Positions 33,938 through 43,943 of a DNA stretch of 64,000 bases are shown piece after piece. Under the pieces are notes generated by a model that was not told the origin of the DNA, ran no database searches, and saw only the letters and a list, made by a program, of their open reading frames with translations. Location: NCBI GenBank assembly GCA_002411365.1, contig DHSD01000029.1:19540-83539 (forward strand), written 5' to 3'. Numbering within the stretch: position 1 is the stretch's first letter; each line of letters begins with the position of its first letter. This DNA comes from Ruminococcaceae bacterium UBA5295. Its GTDB lineage: Bacteria; Bacillota; Clostridia; Oscillospirales; Acutalibacteraceae. Position numbers and translations under genes: made by a program.

Positions 33938-36221
33938 AAAACGGCAGGCGAAGAAGATGGATGGTTATTCTGCAGGCAACAAGGCTGCCGGATATATAAT
34001 CGATGTTGCGGCGGGCTGTTCGGCGGCATATAATCTGCTGCTTTCGTTTTCATCTGCGGAATCGCTTAAGCGCCAGATCATTCCTATGGTTGTTTGCTGT
34101 GCCGCTGTGCTGTTACTGCCATGCTTTTCCCAAAGAATGGAGAAAACAGCGGCATGCGGCATACTGCTTCTTATTTTCTATGGCCTTCTTGTACAGCCGG
34201 AAAACAACCTGCGCGCATCATTATTACTTATGCTCCAGAACCCTGCGCAGTCGTTTGTGCGCTTTTTAAGCTCTTTACCGTCGATGCCTGCGGTAGCGGG
34301 AATTTTTGCCATCACTGCGTTCCTCTGCGGCATGCGGCGTTTGGCGTCGGCGCTTTTTTGGGCTGTAAATATGGTGTTTCCATGCGTGCTGTTTATGATG
34401 GGCTACCATGTAAGCACGCTGGCGCTGGCGATTATGACGGGCTGCTCCACTGTAATGCTTTTGCGGGCGGATATGATGTTCCCTGCCTGCGGAAAGCCGG
34501 CAGGCGCTAAAGCATCGCTGCGTTCCACTGCCGTGGCTGCCGCGGCCGTAACCGGCGTCCTTATTTGTTCGCAGTTCGCGTACAGTGGCCTGCACAGCAC
34601 ATTTGGCGGCCGGGATAAAATCGATATTCCAGGGATACTGGCGCAGTGCCGGAAGTCGGTGCTCACAACAAGCGGCTTTTCGGATTATGACAAAGACTAT
34701 GTCCTCGGAAGGAAAATGTCGGTCGACAATACGCCGGTTCTTGAAGTGAAGGCAAACGGCCCAATATATCTGCGTGGCCGCATTTACTGCAGCTATACCG
34801 GCAGGTCGTGGCAGGCTGGCGTAAATGGAAGCAGATACTCGGATGCCAATACTGCGGAAATCGGCACTTTTTCACAGTGCTATTCGAAAGCAATAACTTA
34901 TTATGAAGTAAATGTGCTTGGGCACAGCTCGCTCCAGGCAGGTGACTTAAACAGGGCGGATTTCCCGGTGCGTATGTGCCAAATGAAAGTAACAACGCTT
35001 ACGGAGGATCAGAAATATCTGTTTTTGCCGGAGCGCTGGTTTTACACTTTGTCCCCAAAATTGAAAATCAGGCAGTCATACCCATGCGTGGAGCTTTCAG
35101 CCCCGGTCACCGAGGGCACAGAATATTCATTCGGGTATTTTATACCGAATACCAAAAGCGGAGCTTTTGATTTAGCAGAAACAGATATGAGCCAGGAGCT
35201 GCAGAATCAGAGTAATGCGGCTAAAGTACTGTACGGTTCTAATGATGGCATTACGCCGAGGGTGGCAGCACTTGCAAAGAATATTACGAATGGGATTGCA
35301 GGTGAAGAGCAGAAAGCTGCCGCAATTTCCGCGTGGCTGAAGAAAAACTGCACTTATACGCTTTCTCCGCCGCAGCCATGGGCAAGGCAGGACTTCGCCG
35401 AATATTTTCTGCTTGATTCCCACAGGGGATACTGCCAGCATTTTGCCACGGCAATGGTGCTGCTTTTAAGGGCGAGCGGCGTGCCCGCAAGGTATGTTGA
35501 AGGCTATGCCGTGCCTTCGGCGAAGGCTTCTAATGTTGAGAATATTTATGAAATAACGAATGCGCAGGCTCATGCGTGGGTGGAGTACTATTCGCCGAAA
35601 TGCGGCTTTGTTACGGCGGACCCGACGCCGGGCACATCACTGCCAAAACCTGCCGCATTGTTTGATACGGAAAGCGGCGCGCCGCATGTATCTGCCTCGT
35701 CTGTTCCAGCAAGGAAGCCGTCTTCAGTTCCATCAAAGCCTGACGCTTCTCCGTCATCTTCGCTTTCAGCATCGTCCGCTTCACATTCTGGCGGTAAGGC
35801 AGAAAACGCTTATGGCATGCTTTTCTCATTCCTGCGTGCGGCAGCAGTAGCCATTGCCATCGCCGCGGCTGTGTATTTTGGCAAGGTGGCATACCGCGCC
35901 GTCTGGTTTGCGCTCTTAAGGCACGGTGACAGCAGGAAGATGGTGCTTACGCTTTACCAGTACTTTGCACGTGTATTTTCAAAGCTTGGCTTTAAGACGC
36001 CGCCTTCCGGCACTCCCAATGAACTGGCCGCCGAAGTGCGCAGGAAAATACCTTTTAGCCCCGTAAGCTTTAACAGGGTAACAGAGATATACTGCAGCGT
36101 GCGCTATGGAGGGCATGCTGTTACGGAAAGCGAACGCAGTGATTTTATCTGCTTTTACCGTTCACTGCCTGGCACATGCCGCAGGCATTTTGGCCGTTTC
36201 CGTTGGTTTGAGGTTTCATGA
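33930..36221 (+). CDS. Membrane transglutaminase-like protein (TgpA type)
   Basis: A 763-residue protein: about six N-terminal membrane segments (to residue 215), an extracellular transglutaminase-like domain (about 420-560), a Ser/Pro/Ala-rich linker (about 580-620), one more membrane segment (about 625-645) and a DUF4129-like tail. The catalytic triad is visible as GYCQHFATAM (Cys), QAHAWVEYY (His) and TADPTPG (Asp). With MoxR and DUF58 it forms the common three-gene locus of unknown physiological role, probably protein processing or cross-linking at the membrane. Start could also be ATG at 33957. Confidence 0.9.
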   Translation: MNKKRQAKKMDGYSAGNKAAGYIIDVAAGCSAAYNLLLSFSSAESLKRQIIPMVVCCAAVLLLPCFSQRMEKTAACGILLLIFYGLLVQPENNLRASLLLMLQNPAQSFVRFLSSLPSMPAVAGIFAITAFLCGMRRLASALFWAVNMVFPCVLFMMGYHVSTLALAIMTGCSTVMLLRADMMFPACGKPAGAKASLRSTAVAAAAVTGVLICSQFAYSGLHSTFGGRDKIDIPGILAQCRKSVLTTSGFSDYDKDYVLGRKMSVDNTPVLEVKANGPIYLRGRIYCSYTGRSWQAGVNGSRYSDANTAEIGTFSQCYSKAITYYEVNVLGHSSLQAGDLNRADFPVRMCQMKVTTLTEDQKYLFLPERWFYTLSPKLKIRQSYPCVELSAPVTEGTEYSFGYFIPNTKSGAFDLAETDMSQELQNQSNAAKVLYGSNDGITPRVAALAKNITNGIAGEEQKAAAISAWLKKNCTYTLSPPQPWARQDFAEYFLLDSHRGYCQHFATAMVLLLRASGVPARYVEGYAVPSAKASNVENIYEITNAQAHAWVEYYSPKCGFVTADPTPGTSLPKPAALFDTESGAPHVSASSVPARKPSSVPSKPDASPSSSLSASSASHSGGKAENAYGMLFSFLRAAAVAIAIAAAVYFGKVAYRAVWFALLRHGDSRKMVLTLYQYFARVFSKLGFKTPPSGTPNELAAEVRRKIPFSPVSFNRVTEIYCSVRYGGHAVTESERSDFICFYRSLPGTCRRHFGRFRWFEVS

Positions 36222-36291
36222 AGCCATCTGTACACAGCATAATTTCCGCCGGTACTATGCTACACAGCCAAATGCTTGATTAAGAATATAA

Positions 36292-36328
36292 AAAACATCC
36301 GCAGCGATTTTTTCGCTGCGGATGTTTT
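36292..36328. terminator. Bidirectional terminator between transglutaminase gene and glmS
   Basis: A 16-base perfect stem (36292-36307 and 36313-36328, AACATCCGCAGCGA core) with a five-base loop, A-rich on one flank and T-rich on the other, serving both converging genes. Confidence 0.9.
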
Positions 36329-36339
36329 GCTGCCATAAT

Positions 36340-38187
36340 TTATTCTACTGTAACCGATTTTGCAAGGTTCCTCGGTTTATCGACATCGCATCCCCTGCGT
36401 ACGGCTGTATAGTATGCCAAAAGCTGCATGGGGATAACGGCAAGCACAGGCTCGAGGATATCCTGCACTTTTGGAATGTAAAAAGCTGTTTCAGCTAAAT
36501 CCTCTATGCCCTTGTTGCCTTCGGTCGTAAGGGCAAACACTTTTGCACCCCTTGTTGTGACTTCACGGATATTGCTGACCATCTTTTCGTACAGATTTTT
36601 CTGCGTAGCGAGCGCGATGATGACGGTGCCGTTCTCAATAAGCGCTATGGTGCCGTGCTTGAGTTCACCGCCCGCGTATGCCTCAGCGTGGATATACGAA
36701 ATCTCTTTCAGCTTGAGTGCACCTTCCATCGCAACGGCGTAATCTATGCCGCGGCCAAGGAAAAACATATCTTTCTGGGCGTAGTTGTTTGAAGCAAACT
36801 TCTGAAGGACTTCGCGGTTTTTGAGGACTTCCGCAGCCTTATCCGGCAGTGTGAGCATATCACTCTTCACAGCCTCAATCTCTTCGTCTGTCATTGTGCG
36901 GCGCGCTTTGGCAAAGTAAAGAGCGAGGATATACATGGTGATAAGCTGTGTTGTATATGCTTTTGTTGAAGCTACGGCTATTTCTGGGCCGGCCCATGTG
37001 TAAAGGACGTCATCTGCTTCCCTTGCAACGGAGCTGCCAACAACATTTGTTATGGCAAGGACCTTGACACCCTGCTTTTTTGCTTCGCGCAGCGCCGCAA
37101 GCGTGTCGGCCGTTTCGCCTGACTGGCTGACGACAATAAGCAGCGTTTTTTTATCCATTATCGGATCCCTGTAGCGGAATTCGGAAGCAATGTCGACTTC
37201 CACAGGAATCCGCGCCAGCTTTTCGATTACATATTTTCCCACAATGCCTGCGTGATAGGCTGTGCCGCATGCGACAATATAAATGTGCTCAATGTTACGG
37301 ACTTCATCTTCCGAAAGGTCAATGCCGTCAAGCTGTATGGGCTTGCCTTTCATCACGCGGGAAGTCATGGTTGCTTTAATTGCGGCGGGCTGCTCGCAGA
37401 TTTCCTTAAGCATGAAGTGCTCATAGCCGCCCTTTTCCGCTGCATTCGCATCCCATGTAACATGTTTTACCGGCGTCTCAACCTTTTCGCCGTCCATGTT
37501 ATAGACTTCGACGGAATTTTTCTGTATTACGGCGAACTTTTTGTCTTCAAGGTAGATAAAATCCCTTGTGTAGTTAAGCACGGCAGGGACGTCCGAAGCA
37601 ATATAATTTTCATTTTTGCCAACACCTATGACAAGTGGGCTATCTTTTCTGACGGCGATGATTTTGTCTGGCTCGCATGATGAAACAATGCCGAGTGCAT
37701 AGCTGCCGTCAAGGCGCGCAACTGCTTTCATAACTGCGTTGAGGAGCCTGTTTTCAGACTCTGCCTCGCGCTCATAATAATAGTCGATTAAGTTTGGGAT
37801 AACTTCGGTGTCGGTCTCCGAATAGAACTTGTAGCCGCGTGAAGTGAGCCACTCGCGAAGATGGATGTAGTTTTCAATTATGCCATTATGCACGACGGCT
37901 ATCGTCTTTTTCGCATTTGTGTGCGGGTGGCAGTTGAGCTCGGAAGGAGCCCCATGGGTTGCCCAGCGTGTGTGCCCAATGCCTATGCAGCCTTCCAGTG
38001 GTGAAGACTGCAGCTTTTTCTGCAGGTTGATAAGGCGCCCCTTACTCTTTGCAAGGTCCATGTTGCCTTTGCGGTTAAGCACTGCTATGCCTGCCGAGTC
38101 ATATCCGCGGTACTCCAACCGTTTAAGTCCGCTAAGTAGCACAGGCTGCGCGTCTTCGTCACCAATGTAACCAACAATTCCACACAT
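36340..38187 (-). CDS. glmS: Glutamine-fructose-6-phosphate aminotransferase
   Basis: A 615-residue enzyme making glucosamine-6-phosphate, the entry to amino-sugar and wall synthesis. The N-terminal glutaminase domain begins MCGIVGYIG with the catalytic cysteine at residue 2. Two SIS domains follow (VACGTAYHAGIVGKY, SQSGETADTLAALR), and the C-terminal KPRNLAKSVTVE is diagnostic. It is preceded by a glmS ribozyme and its own promoter. Confidence 0.98.
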   Translation of the reverse strand: MCGIVGYIGDEDAQPVLLSGLKRLEYRGYDSAGIAVLNRKGNMDLAKSKGRLINLQKKLQSSPLEGCIGIGHTRWATHGAPSELNCHPHTNAKKTIAVVHNGIIENYIHLREWLTSRGYKFYSETDTEVIPNLIDYYYEREAESENRLLNAVMKAVARLDGSYALGIVSSCEPDKIIAVRKDSPLVIGVGKNENYIASDVPAVLNYTRDFIYLEDKKFAVIQKNSVEVYNMDGEKVETPVKHVTWDANAAEKGGYEHFMLKEICEQPAAIKATMTSRVMKGKPIQLDGIDLSEDEVRNIEHIYIVACGTAYHAGIVGKYVIEKLARIPVEVDIASEFRYRDPIMDKKTLLIVVSQSGETADTLAALREAKKQGVKVLAITNVVGSSVAREADDVLYTWAGPEIAVASTKAYTTQLITMYILALYFAKARRTMTDEEIEAVKSDMLTLPDKAAEVLKNREVLQKFASNNYAQKDMFFLGRGIDYAVAMEGALKLKEISYIHAEAYAGGELKHGTIALIENGTVIIALATQKNLYEKMVSNIREVTTRGAKVFALTTEGNKGIEDLAETAFYIPKVQDILEPVLAVIPMQLLAYYTAVRRGCDVDKPRNLAKSVTVE

Positions 38188-38244
38188 AATTAAGCCAGCC
38201 TTTCTAAAATATAATAATATTTCACAAGGCCTTCATGCACCCTG

Positions 38245-38375
38245 CTGAATTTGTTCAGGAATTGCTCCCTGGCTTTTCCAACATTTCCGGTAGTGCAATA
38301 CCGCAGGGCATCCGCCGAATTTTCGATAAACCCTGACCTCGTCAGCCTGCTTTCCCAAGCAGGCTCTGGCGCTTG
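38245..38375 (-). ncRNA. glmS ribozyme / riboswitch
   Basis: On the minus strand the leader of glmS carries the ribozyme core. It has AAGCGCCAGAGCC (cleavage expected between A at 38374 and G at 38373), a P1 hairpin (AGCCTGCTT with AAGCAGGCT), GACGAGG, GGGTTTATCGA, TTCGGCGGATGCCCTG and the AGGGAGCAATTCCTGAACAAA end. These match the known glucosamine-6-phosphate-dependent self-cleaving RNA. Cleavage would destabilise the glmS message when the product is plentiful. Confidence 0.93.
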
Positions 38376-38400
38376 ATTGTTTTTCTGAAAGCCATTCAAC

Positions 38401-38429
38401 ATAATACAATATCATTATGGTAATTTCAA
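38401..38429 (-). promoter_or_regulatory. Sigma-A promoter of glmS
   Basis: On the minus strand, -35 TTGAAA (38424-38429), 17-base spacer, -10 TATTAT (38401-38406). Transcription would start about 20 bases before the ribozyme cleavage site. Confidence 0.65.
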
Positions 38430-38525
38430 GTCAAATAGTTCCAAATGGCGAGGCCTTGTCATTTTATTTTTATAAAATAGCATATTAGCTCAAGATAAGA
38501 CCACTTGTTGAATAATTTTGATTGA

Positions 38526-38550
38526 TTTGTCATAAACTTCACCTGACAAA
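38526..38550. promoter_or_regulatory. Probable MtlR operator
   Basis: A perfect inverted repeat TTTGTCA-N11-TGACAAA, centred about 30 bases upstream of the mtlA -35 box. Placement just upstream of a promoter suits an activator, and the regulator gene mtlR is in the same cluster. Confidence 0.6.
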
Positions 38551-38566
38551 CCCAAAGTATATATTC

Positions 38567-38595
38567 TTGCAAGTAATAACGTCTGATGTTATACT
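38567..38595 (+). promoter_or_regulatory. Sigma-A promoter of the mtl-pts operon
   Basis: -35 TTGCAA (38567-38572), 17-base spacer, -10 TATACT (38590-38595) with a TG extension. The ATG at 38586 lies inside this promoter, which excludes it as the mtlA start. Confidence 0.7.
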
Positions 38596-38651
38596 TGGAA
38601 TCACAAGTTGCTGCTTTTCACAATATACTTAAGCGTGAAGGAGGAGTTTTT

Positions 38652-40130
38652 GTGGCAGTTGCAGAAAATGCCCCAAAAAATATGGGGGCGAAGGCGGGAG
38701 TCCAAAAATTCGGTGGATTCCTTGCCGGCATGGTCATGCCAAATATTGGCGCATTCATTGCATGGGGCCTTTTGACGGCTCTGTTTATTCCAACAGGCTG
38801 GATACCAAATGCGACTCTCAACAAAGTTACAGGGCCGATGATCACTTACCTGTTGCCACTGCTCATTGGCTACACAGGTGGAACTATGGTTTACGGCAAA
38901 AGGGGAGGCGTTGTCGGAGCCATAGCTACGATGGGCGTTATTGTAGGTTCATCGGTGACGATGTTCCTCGGCGCAATGATTATGGGGCCGTTGAGCGCTT
39001 TCCTGATAAAGAAGTTCGACGGCCTTGTTGAAGGCAAGATAAAAGCTGGTTTCGAGATGCTTGTAAACACGTTTTCGGCAGGCATCCTCGGCGCCATACT
39101 TTCAATACTCGGCTTTCTTGCCATCGGTCCTGCCGTAAGTGGTATGACGATTGCGCTCGGGAATGCGGCGCAGTGGATTACAAAAGCAAACCTTTTACCG
39201 CTTATTGCAACACTCGTTGAACCTGGCAAGATTTTGTTCCTCAACAATGCCATTAACCACGGAATTTTCGACCCGGTAGGCATTGCGCAGGTAAAACAGT
39301 TCGGAAAGTCAATTTTCTTCCTGCTTGAAACAGACCCAGGCCCTGGGCTTGGCGTTCTCCTTGCATACTGGATATTCGGCAAGGGCAATGCGAAGGGTTC
39401 TGCTCCGGGCGCAGTAATCATCGAGTTCCTCGGCGGTATCCATGAAATTTACTTCCCGTATGTCATGATGCATCCTGCGCTTCTGTTGTCGGTTATTTTC
39501 GGCGGTATGTCTGCTGACTTTATATTTGTTATCACAGGCGCAGGGCTTGTTGCATCTCCTTCTCCGGGAAGCATTATCGCTGAAATCGCGATGTGCCCGA
39601 AGGGCGGGTTGTTCCCGGTCCTTGCAGGCGTAGCGGTAGGCACGGTGGTTTCTTTCCTCATTTCTTCTGTCGTTTTGAAACGGGTGAGTGCGAAAGAAGA
39701 AAATAATGCCGCTTTCGAGTCTGCACAGAGCGCTGTTATGCAGATGAAAAATGAAAGCAAGGCCAATGCCGGTATTTCTTCCAATGCTTCCGCAGGCAGA
39801 GAAAAAACAGGCGCTGCTAAAGTAACAGCAGGCTTTGTGCCGAAGATGATAATCTTTGCGTGCGATGCCGGCATGGGCTCATCTGCAATGGGCGAGACAA
39901 TCTTAAGGAAAAAGCTTAAGGACGCCGGGCTCAATATTACAGTTCACCATGCACCGGTAGACGAAATTCCGAAAGAGGCAGAGGTAGTGTTTATACAGGA
40001 AAGCCTCGCCGAACGTGCTCACAGTGTTGTTCCGGACGCGCAGATTGTGACGGTTGAGAATTTTCTCGACAGCGCTCCTTACGACCAGTATATCGAATCG
40101 CTGAAAGCACAAATGGGAAAGAACTTCTGA
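38652..40130 (+). CDS. mtlA: PTS mannitol transporter subunit IICB
   Basis: A 492-residue mannitol permease: a IIC membrane domain (about 15-345, with [14 protein letters not shown] start and the [11 protein letters not shown] substrate-loop motif) and a cytoplasmic IIB domain (about 395-492) with the phosphorylated Cys404 in [13 protein letters not shown]. It imports and phosphorylates mannitol to mannitol-1-phosphate. IIA is encoded separately downstream (mtlF). Start is GTG at 38652 with GGAGGAG eight bases upstream. A terminator-like hairpin follows, so the permease is probably expressed above the rest of the operon. Confidence 0.95.
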   Translation: MAVAENAPKNMGAKAGVQKFGGFLAGMVMPNIGAFIAWGLLTALFIPTGWIPNATLNKVTGPMITYLLPLLIGYTGGTMVYGKRGGVVGAIATMGVIVGSSVTMFLGAMIMGPLSAFLIKKFDGLVEGKIKAGFEMLVNTFSAGILGAILSILGFLAIGPAVSGMTIALGNAAQWITKANLLPLIATLVEPGKILFLNNAINHGIFDPVGIAQVKQFGKSIFFLLETDPGPGLGVLLAYWIFGKGNAKGSAPGAVIIEFLGGIHEIYFPYVMMHPALLLSVIFGGMSADFIFVITGAGLVASPSPGSIIAEIAMCPKGGLFPVLAGVAVGTVVSFLISSVVLKRVSAKEENNAAFESAQSAVMQMKNESKANAGISSNASAGREKTGAAKVTAGFVPKMIIFACDAGMGSSAMGETILRKKLKDAGLNITVHHAPVDEIPKEAEVVFIQESLAERAHSVVPDAQIVTVENFLDSAPYDQYIESLKAQMGKNF

Positions 40131-40143
40131 TTAAAACTTGTTT

Positions 40144-40186
40144 GGGGATTCGGTGCACTTTCCATGTACCGGAATCCCTTATTTTA
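40144..40186 (+). terminator. Attenuating terminator between mtlA and mtlR
   Basis: Stem GGGATTC with GAATCCC extended by GGT/ACC around a bulge, then TTATTTT. The U tract is imperfect, so I infer partial termination. Confidence 0.55.
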
Positions 40187-40250
40187 CACGTACAGACAAG
40201 AATAACTGCTCTAATAACTGCTCTATATGTGACATTCAGGAAGTGATCTA

Positions 40251-42269
40251 ATGGAAGGGCTTTCAATCAGACAAAAATTCTTAATACGGATGTTGCTTGA
40301 ATCCAATGAGCACAAAATCGAAATCAGCCTGCTCGCGCACCAGATGGAAATCAGTGAACGCACTGTTTTCCGCGAAATTTCTTCAATAAACGGCATACTG
40401 GAAAAATCGGGCATAAGGCTCTCTGTCAAAAATTCTGCTGTAACGATTGAAGGCGCGGAAAACGCATATGCCGACCTGATTTCGGCGGTCGGCAATATCC
40501 CGAAGCGCCTTTTGCTCACTCCAAAGCAGCGCGTCATATTTATTGGCGCACAACTGCTGCTCGCAGACGAGCCGTACAAATCGGCCTATTTCAGCTGCCA
40601 GATGCACATAACCGAAGGCACTGTAAGCATTTATATGAACAGCATTGAGGAGTGGCTCGCAGACAAAAGCCTGACGCTGAGCCGCGGCCGCCGCAGCGGG
40701 ATATGCGTAAATGGTTCCGAGTGGAACAAACGGAATGTTTTCGTTTCGCTTATCTACGACTATAAGCCTGTAGAGGAGCTTCTCACTTATCTTTACGGGA
40801 CAAGGAAAGACCCTGTGCTCGACTTTTTCTTTCAGTTCCTTTTCGGAAGTCGTGCCATAAGCATTTCCAAAGGTGTTGTGAACCTTCTTCCAGATAAGAA
40901 GATTGACGACATTCCTTACATGATAATGCTTTTTTACACTTTGATTTCGGTAAAAAAATCGATGGCAGGCCACCCCATGTCACTCCCTGAAAAATTTACG
41001 GAAAAGGCTGTTTCATCGTGTAGCCCGGTTTTTATAGAAAAGCTGAAGCAGTTTTTTGGCGGCTGTGGTGTGCCGGTGATAAAAAGTGAGATTGCGTATA
41101 TTATCATTCATCTGCCGAGCAAATATATTTTTGTAAATGGTGAGGGGCAAAGTGATATAGATGCCATGGCGTCAGGCCTTGCAAAAGAAGTCCTTCGCAG
41201 TGTAAAGAGGAGCCTTGGCATGGATATGAGTGAAAACCGCTGCCTTGCTTCAGGTATCGCGCATTATTTTAGCCTTGCCATCTACCGCATGAAAATGGGC
41301 ATACAGGTTAAAAATCCGGTACTGCAGCAAATTAAGGCACATTACAGCCAGCTGTTCCCTGCAGTTGAGAAAGCCTGCAGGCTTGTATTTTCCAACTATA
41401 ACCTTTGGCTTTCGGAAGACGAGATTGGCTTTGTAACAATGGAAATAGGCGCTGGCTTTGAAGAAAAAGCTGGCAGTATTTCAATACTCATAATCTGCCC
41501 TAACGGGCTGTTTGCTTCACAAATACTTTTCAGCAAAGTAAGAAGCATTTTACAGGAAAACGATGAAGTCAGCATTGCCTCTTTAAGGGACTGGTATGCA
41601 AGCAAAAAGGAATATGACCTTGTGCTTTCGACTGTCAATATCGAGCCCGGCGCAGGGAAAGAGCAGCAGAATGTTATGGTTGTCCCTCCGTTTTTAAGTG
41701 AGGACAACATGATAAAAATAAGGAGCTGCATAAACAAGATAAAAAAGCAAAACAGCAGCAAAACTCTTCGCGCGCAGGCAAAAGAAAATGAGAGCGTCCA
41801 TGGAAGCAAACTGATTTCAGATATGCTGGAAATTTTGAGTGTGAGGACGATTCCCGAGGAACCGTTTGAGGATATAGTTGACCGCATTGCTCGAAGCCTT
41901 GGCAGGAGACAGATAGTTTCAGACTGGCAGGAGGTAAGCCGCCTACTTATAAAGCGTGAGAAAATCGGGAGTGTTGTAGTCCCAAACAGCCGCGTCGCGC
42001 TGCTGCATGTGAGGTCTGACCTTATTGACAGGCCGTTTGTCGGGATTTACCGCCTTAACGGGAAAATCATGATGGAGAGCGCCGGATTTGCAGAAGAGCC
42101 TGTTGATACATTCCTTGTAATGCTGGCGCGCCGCACGGAGGACTCGGAGGTTATTGAAAAAATGGGCTGTATAAGCGCCGCCCTTATAGAAAAAGAAGGG
42201 TTTGCATCGGCCCTGCGGACAGAGAATGCCAGCAGGATACGCAAGCGCTTTGCAGAAATTTTATATTAG
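40251..42269 (+). CDS. mtlR: Mannitol operon regulator MtlR (PRD activator)
   Basis: A 672-residue PTS-controlled regulator. Domains: N-terminal helix-turn-helix (about 5-60, EISERTVFREISSIN) and a second HTH (about 85-145). Two PRD domains (about 175-390) follow, then a IIB-like domain (about 400-490, with ICPNG cysteine). The C-terminal IIA-like domain (about 525-672) has the conserved histidine in VALLHVRS. Phosphorylation of PRD, IIB and IIA sites by HPr and the mannitol enzymes sets activity. It probably activates the mtlA promoter through the inverted repeat at 38526. It sits second in the operon. Confidence 0.93.
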   Translation: MEGLSIRQKFLIRMLLESNEHKIEISLLAHQMEISERTVFREISSINGILEKSGIRLSVKNSAVTIEGAENAYADLISAVGNIPKRLLLTPKQRVIFIGAQLLLADEPYKSAYFSCQMHITEGTVSIYMNSIEEWLADKSLTLSRGRRSGICVNGSEWNKRNVFVSLIYDYKPVEELLTYLYGTRKDPVLDFFFQFLFGSRAISISKGVVNLLPDKKIDDIPYMIMLFYTLISVKKSMAGHPMSLPEKFTEKAVSSCSPVFIEKLKQFFGGCGVPVIKSEIAYIIIHLPSKYIFVNGEGQSDIDAMASGLAKEVLRSVKRSLGMDMSENRCLASGIAHYFSLAIYRMKMGIQVKNPVLQQIKAHYSQLFPAVEKACRLVFSNYNLWLSEDEIGFVTMEIGAGFEEKAGSISILIICPNGLFASQILFSKVRSILQENDEVSIASLRDWYASKKEYDLVLSTVNIEPGAGKEQQNVMVVPPFLSEDNMIKIRSCINKIKKQNSSKTLRAQAKENESVHGSKLISDMLEILSVRTIPEEPFEDIVDRIARSLGRRQIVSDWQEVSRLLIKREKIGSVVVPNSRVALLHVRSDLIDRPFVGIYRLNGKIMMESAGFAEEPVDTFLVMLARRTEDSEVIEKMGCISAALIEKEGFASALRTENASRIRKRFAEILY

Positions 42270-42301
42270 CCACGGAATTCAGAAAGGAGACAGAAAAAAC
42301 A

Positions 42302-42751
42302 ATGGCAAAGGCAAACGAAATTTTGAAGATGGAAAACATCATCATTGGTGAGAAAACAGAAACAAAGCAGGAAGCCATTGAGCGTGTCGGCAGAATGCTC
42401 GTAAGCAGCGGCTATGCCACGCCAAATTACATTGAAGGGATGAGAAAGCGTGAAGCTGAGATTTCTACTTATATTGGGAATGGCATCGCAATCCCGCACG
42501 GTGTAAACGAATACAAAAAGGAAATTCTCTCAACAGGCCTTGTTGTCGTGCAGTATCCTAACGGCGTCGATTTCGGCAAAGGCAACACTGCCTATATTGT
42601 AATTGGGATTGCCGGAAAAGGCGACGAACATCTCGGCATACTGACAAAAATTGCACTGACAGTGCAGGATAAAAAGAATGTGGAGCATCTGCGCAACGCA
42701 AAAACAGCACAGGAAATTGTCTCAGTTATAGAGGAAGGTGCAAAAGAATAA
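42302..42751 (+). CDS. mtlF: PTS mannitol-specific EIIA
   Basis: A 149-residue IIA domain protein that passes phosphate from HPr to MtlA. The active histidine is His66 in GIAIPHGVNEY. AAAGGAG precedes the ATG. Its stop overlaps the mtlD ATG by one base (TAATG). Confidence 0.95.
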   Translation: MAKANEILKMENIIIGEKTETKQEAIERVGRMLVSSGYATPNYIEGMRKREAEISTYIGNGIAIPHGVNEYKKEILSTGLVVVQYPNGVDFGKGNTAYIVIGIAGKGDEHLGILTKIALTVQDKKNVEHLRNAKTAQEIVSVIEEGAKE

Positions 42752-43905
42752 TGAAAGCGGTACATTTTGGCGCAGGAAACATCGGAAGGGGATTTATTGG
42801 CTATCTGCTGAGAAAATCGGGCTATGACCTCACTTTCGTTGATATTTCCGAAGAGCTCGTGAAAAATATAAATTCATTGGGGAGATACAATGTTATTTCG
42901 CTTGGCAAGGTAAAAACACAGGAAACGGTAACTGATGTAAAAGCCATTGGGCTGGGTGACAAGGAAAACCTTGCAAAAACAGTCTCTTGTGCAGACCTTG
43001 TCACACTTTCAATAGGAGCCAACCATCTCGAAAGCACAGGCAAGGTGATTAAGGAAGCACTGAAAAAGCGGCAAAAATCGAATCCAGAACAGCCGCTCGA
43101 TATCATCGCATGCGAGAATGCGCTTTTTGCTACAGATATTCTCCGCAAATCAATAGAAGAAAACGCGGACGGAGATTTTCTTGCCTACCTGAAAAAAATG
43201 GTGGGCTTTCCGAACTGCGCAGTAGACAGGATAGTGCCTAACGTTTCCTTTAAAAAGGAGTCGCCGATAGATGTTGCCGTAGAGGATTTTTATGAATGGG
43301 ACATTGAAAGCGGTGCAGTTAAGAAAAACAATAATATAAGCGGAGTTAACTATGTGGAAAACCTCGCGCCGTTTTTAAAGCGGAAGATTTTTCTGCTTAA
43401 TGGCACCCATGCGCTGATTGCCTACCTCGGCTATCAGAAACACTACAAATATATCCATGAGGCGATTCAGGACAGCGCCATCAGGAAAGCAGTTGAGAAA
43501 TTCCACAGCGAGGCTTGTGCAGCGCTGCATGCCGAATACAATATGGATGCTTCTGTACTAAAAAAATATTCGGATAAGCTTATCCGCCGTTTCCAGAACC
43601 AGTACCTTCAGGATGACCTCACACGTGTGGGGCGCGACCCTGTGCGCAAACTTTCACACAATGACCGGCTTGTTTCGCCGCTGCTCATGTGCATTGACCA
43701 TGGCCTTAAATATGACGGCATAGTTACAGCGATAGCCGCAGGGTTTGCCTATGACTATAAAAATGACCCTAAGGCTGCCGAAATCCAGAAAGAAATCCAT
43801 AAAAACGGCATTGAAGCCGCCGTGGGCAAATTCACAGGCCTTGCAAATGGCAGCGAGCCGGTAAAGAAAGCAATAGCTGCTTACGAAGAAATTACAGGCA
43901 AATAA
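42751..43905 (+). CDS. mtlD: Mannitol-1-phosphate 5-dehydrogenase
   Basis: A 384-residue NAD-dependent polyol dehydrogenase that oxidises mannitol-1-phosphate to fructose-6-phosphate. It has the N-terminal Rossmann motif FGAGNIGRGFIG and the family catalytic region KRKIFLLNGTHALIAYLG. It completes mannitol entry into glycolysis and is translationally coupled to mtlF. Confidence 0.96.
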   Translation: MKAVHFGAGNIGRGFIGYLLRKSGYDLTFVDISEELVKNINSLGRYNVISLGKVKTQETVTDVKAIGLGDKENLAKTVSCADLVTLSIGANHLESTGKVIKEALKKRQKSNPEQPLDIIACENALFATDILRKSIEENADGDFLAYLKKMVGFPNCAVDRIVPNVSFKKESPIDVAVEDFYEWDIESGAVKKNNNISGVNYVENLAPFLKRKIFLLNGTHALIAYLGYQKHYKYIHEAIQDSAIRKAVEKFHSEACAALHAEYNMDASVLKKYSDKLIRRFQNQYLQDDLTRVGRDPVRKLSHNDRLVSPLLMCIDHGLKYDGIVTAIAAGFAYDYKNDPKAAEIQKEIHKNGIEAAVGKFTGLANGSEPVKKAIAAYEEITGK

Positions 43906-43943
43906 TCAGGCTGTAAATTTTTATTGTAAAAGGTGGAAATAAA

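Noticed and set aside
38190..38402. A 70-residue minus-strand reading frame just upstream of glmS
   Set aside because: It coincides with the glmS ribozyme and its conserved RNA core; no ribosome site precedes it.
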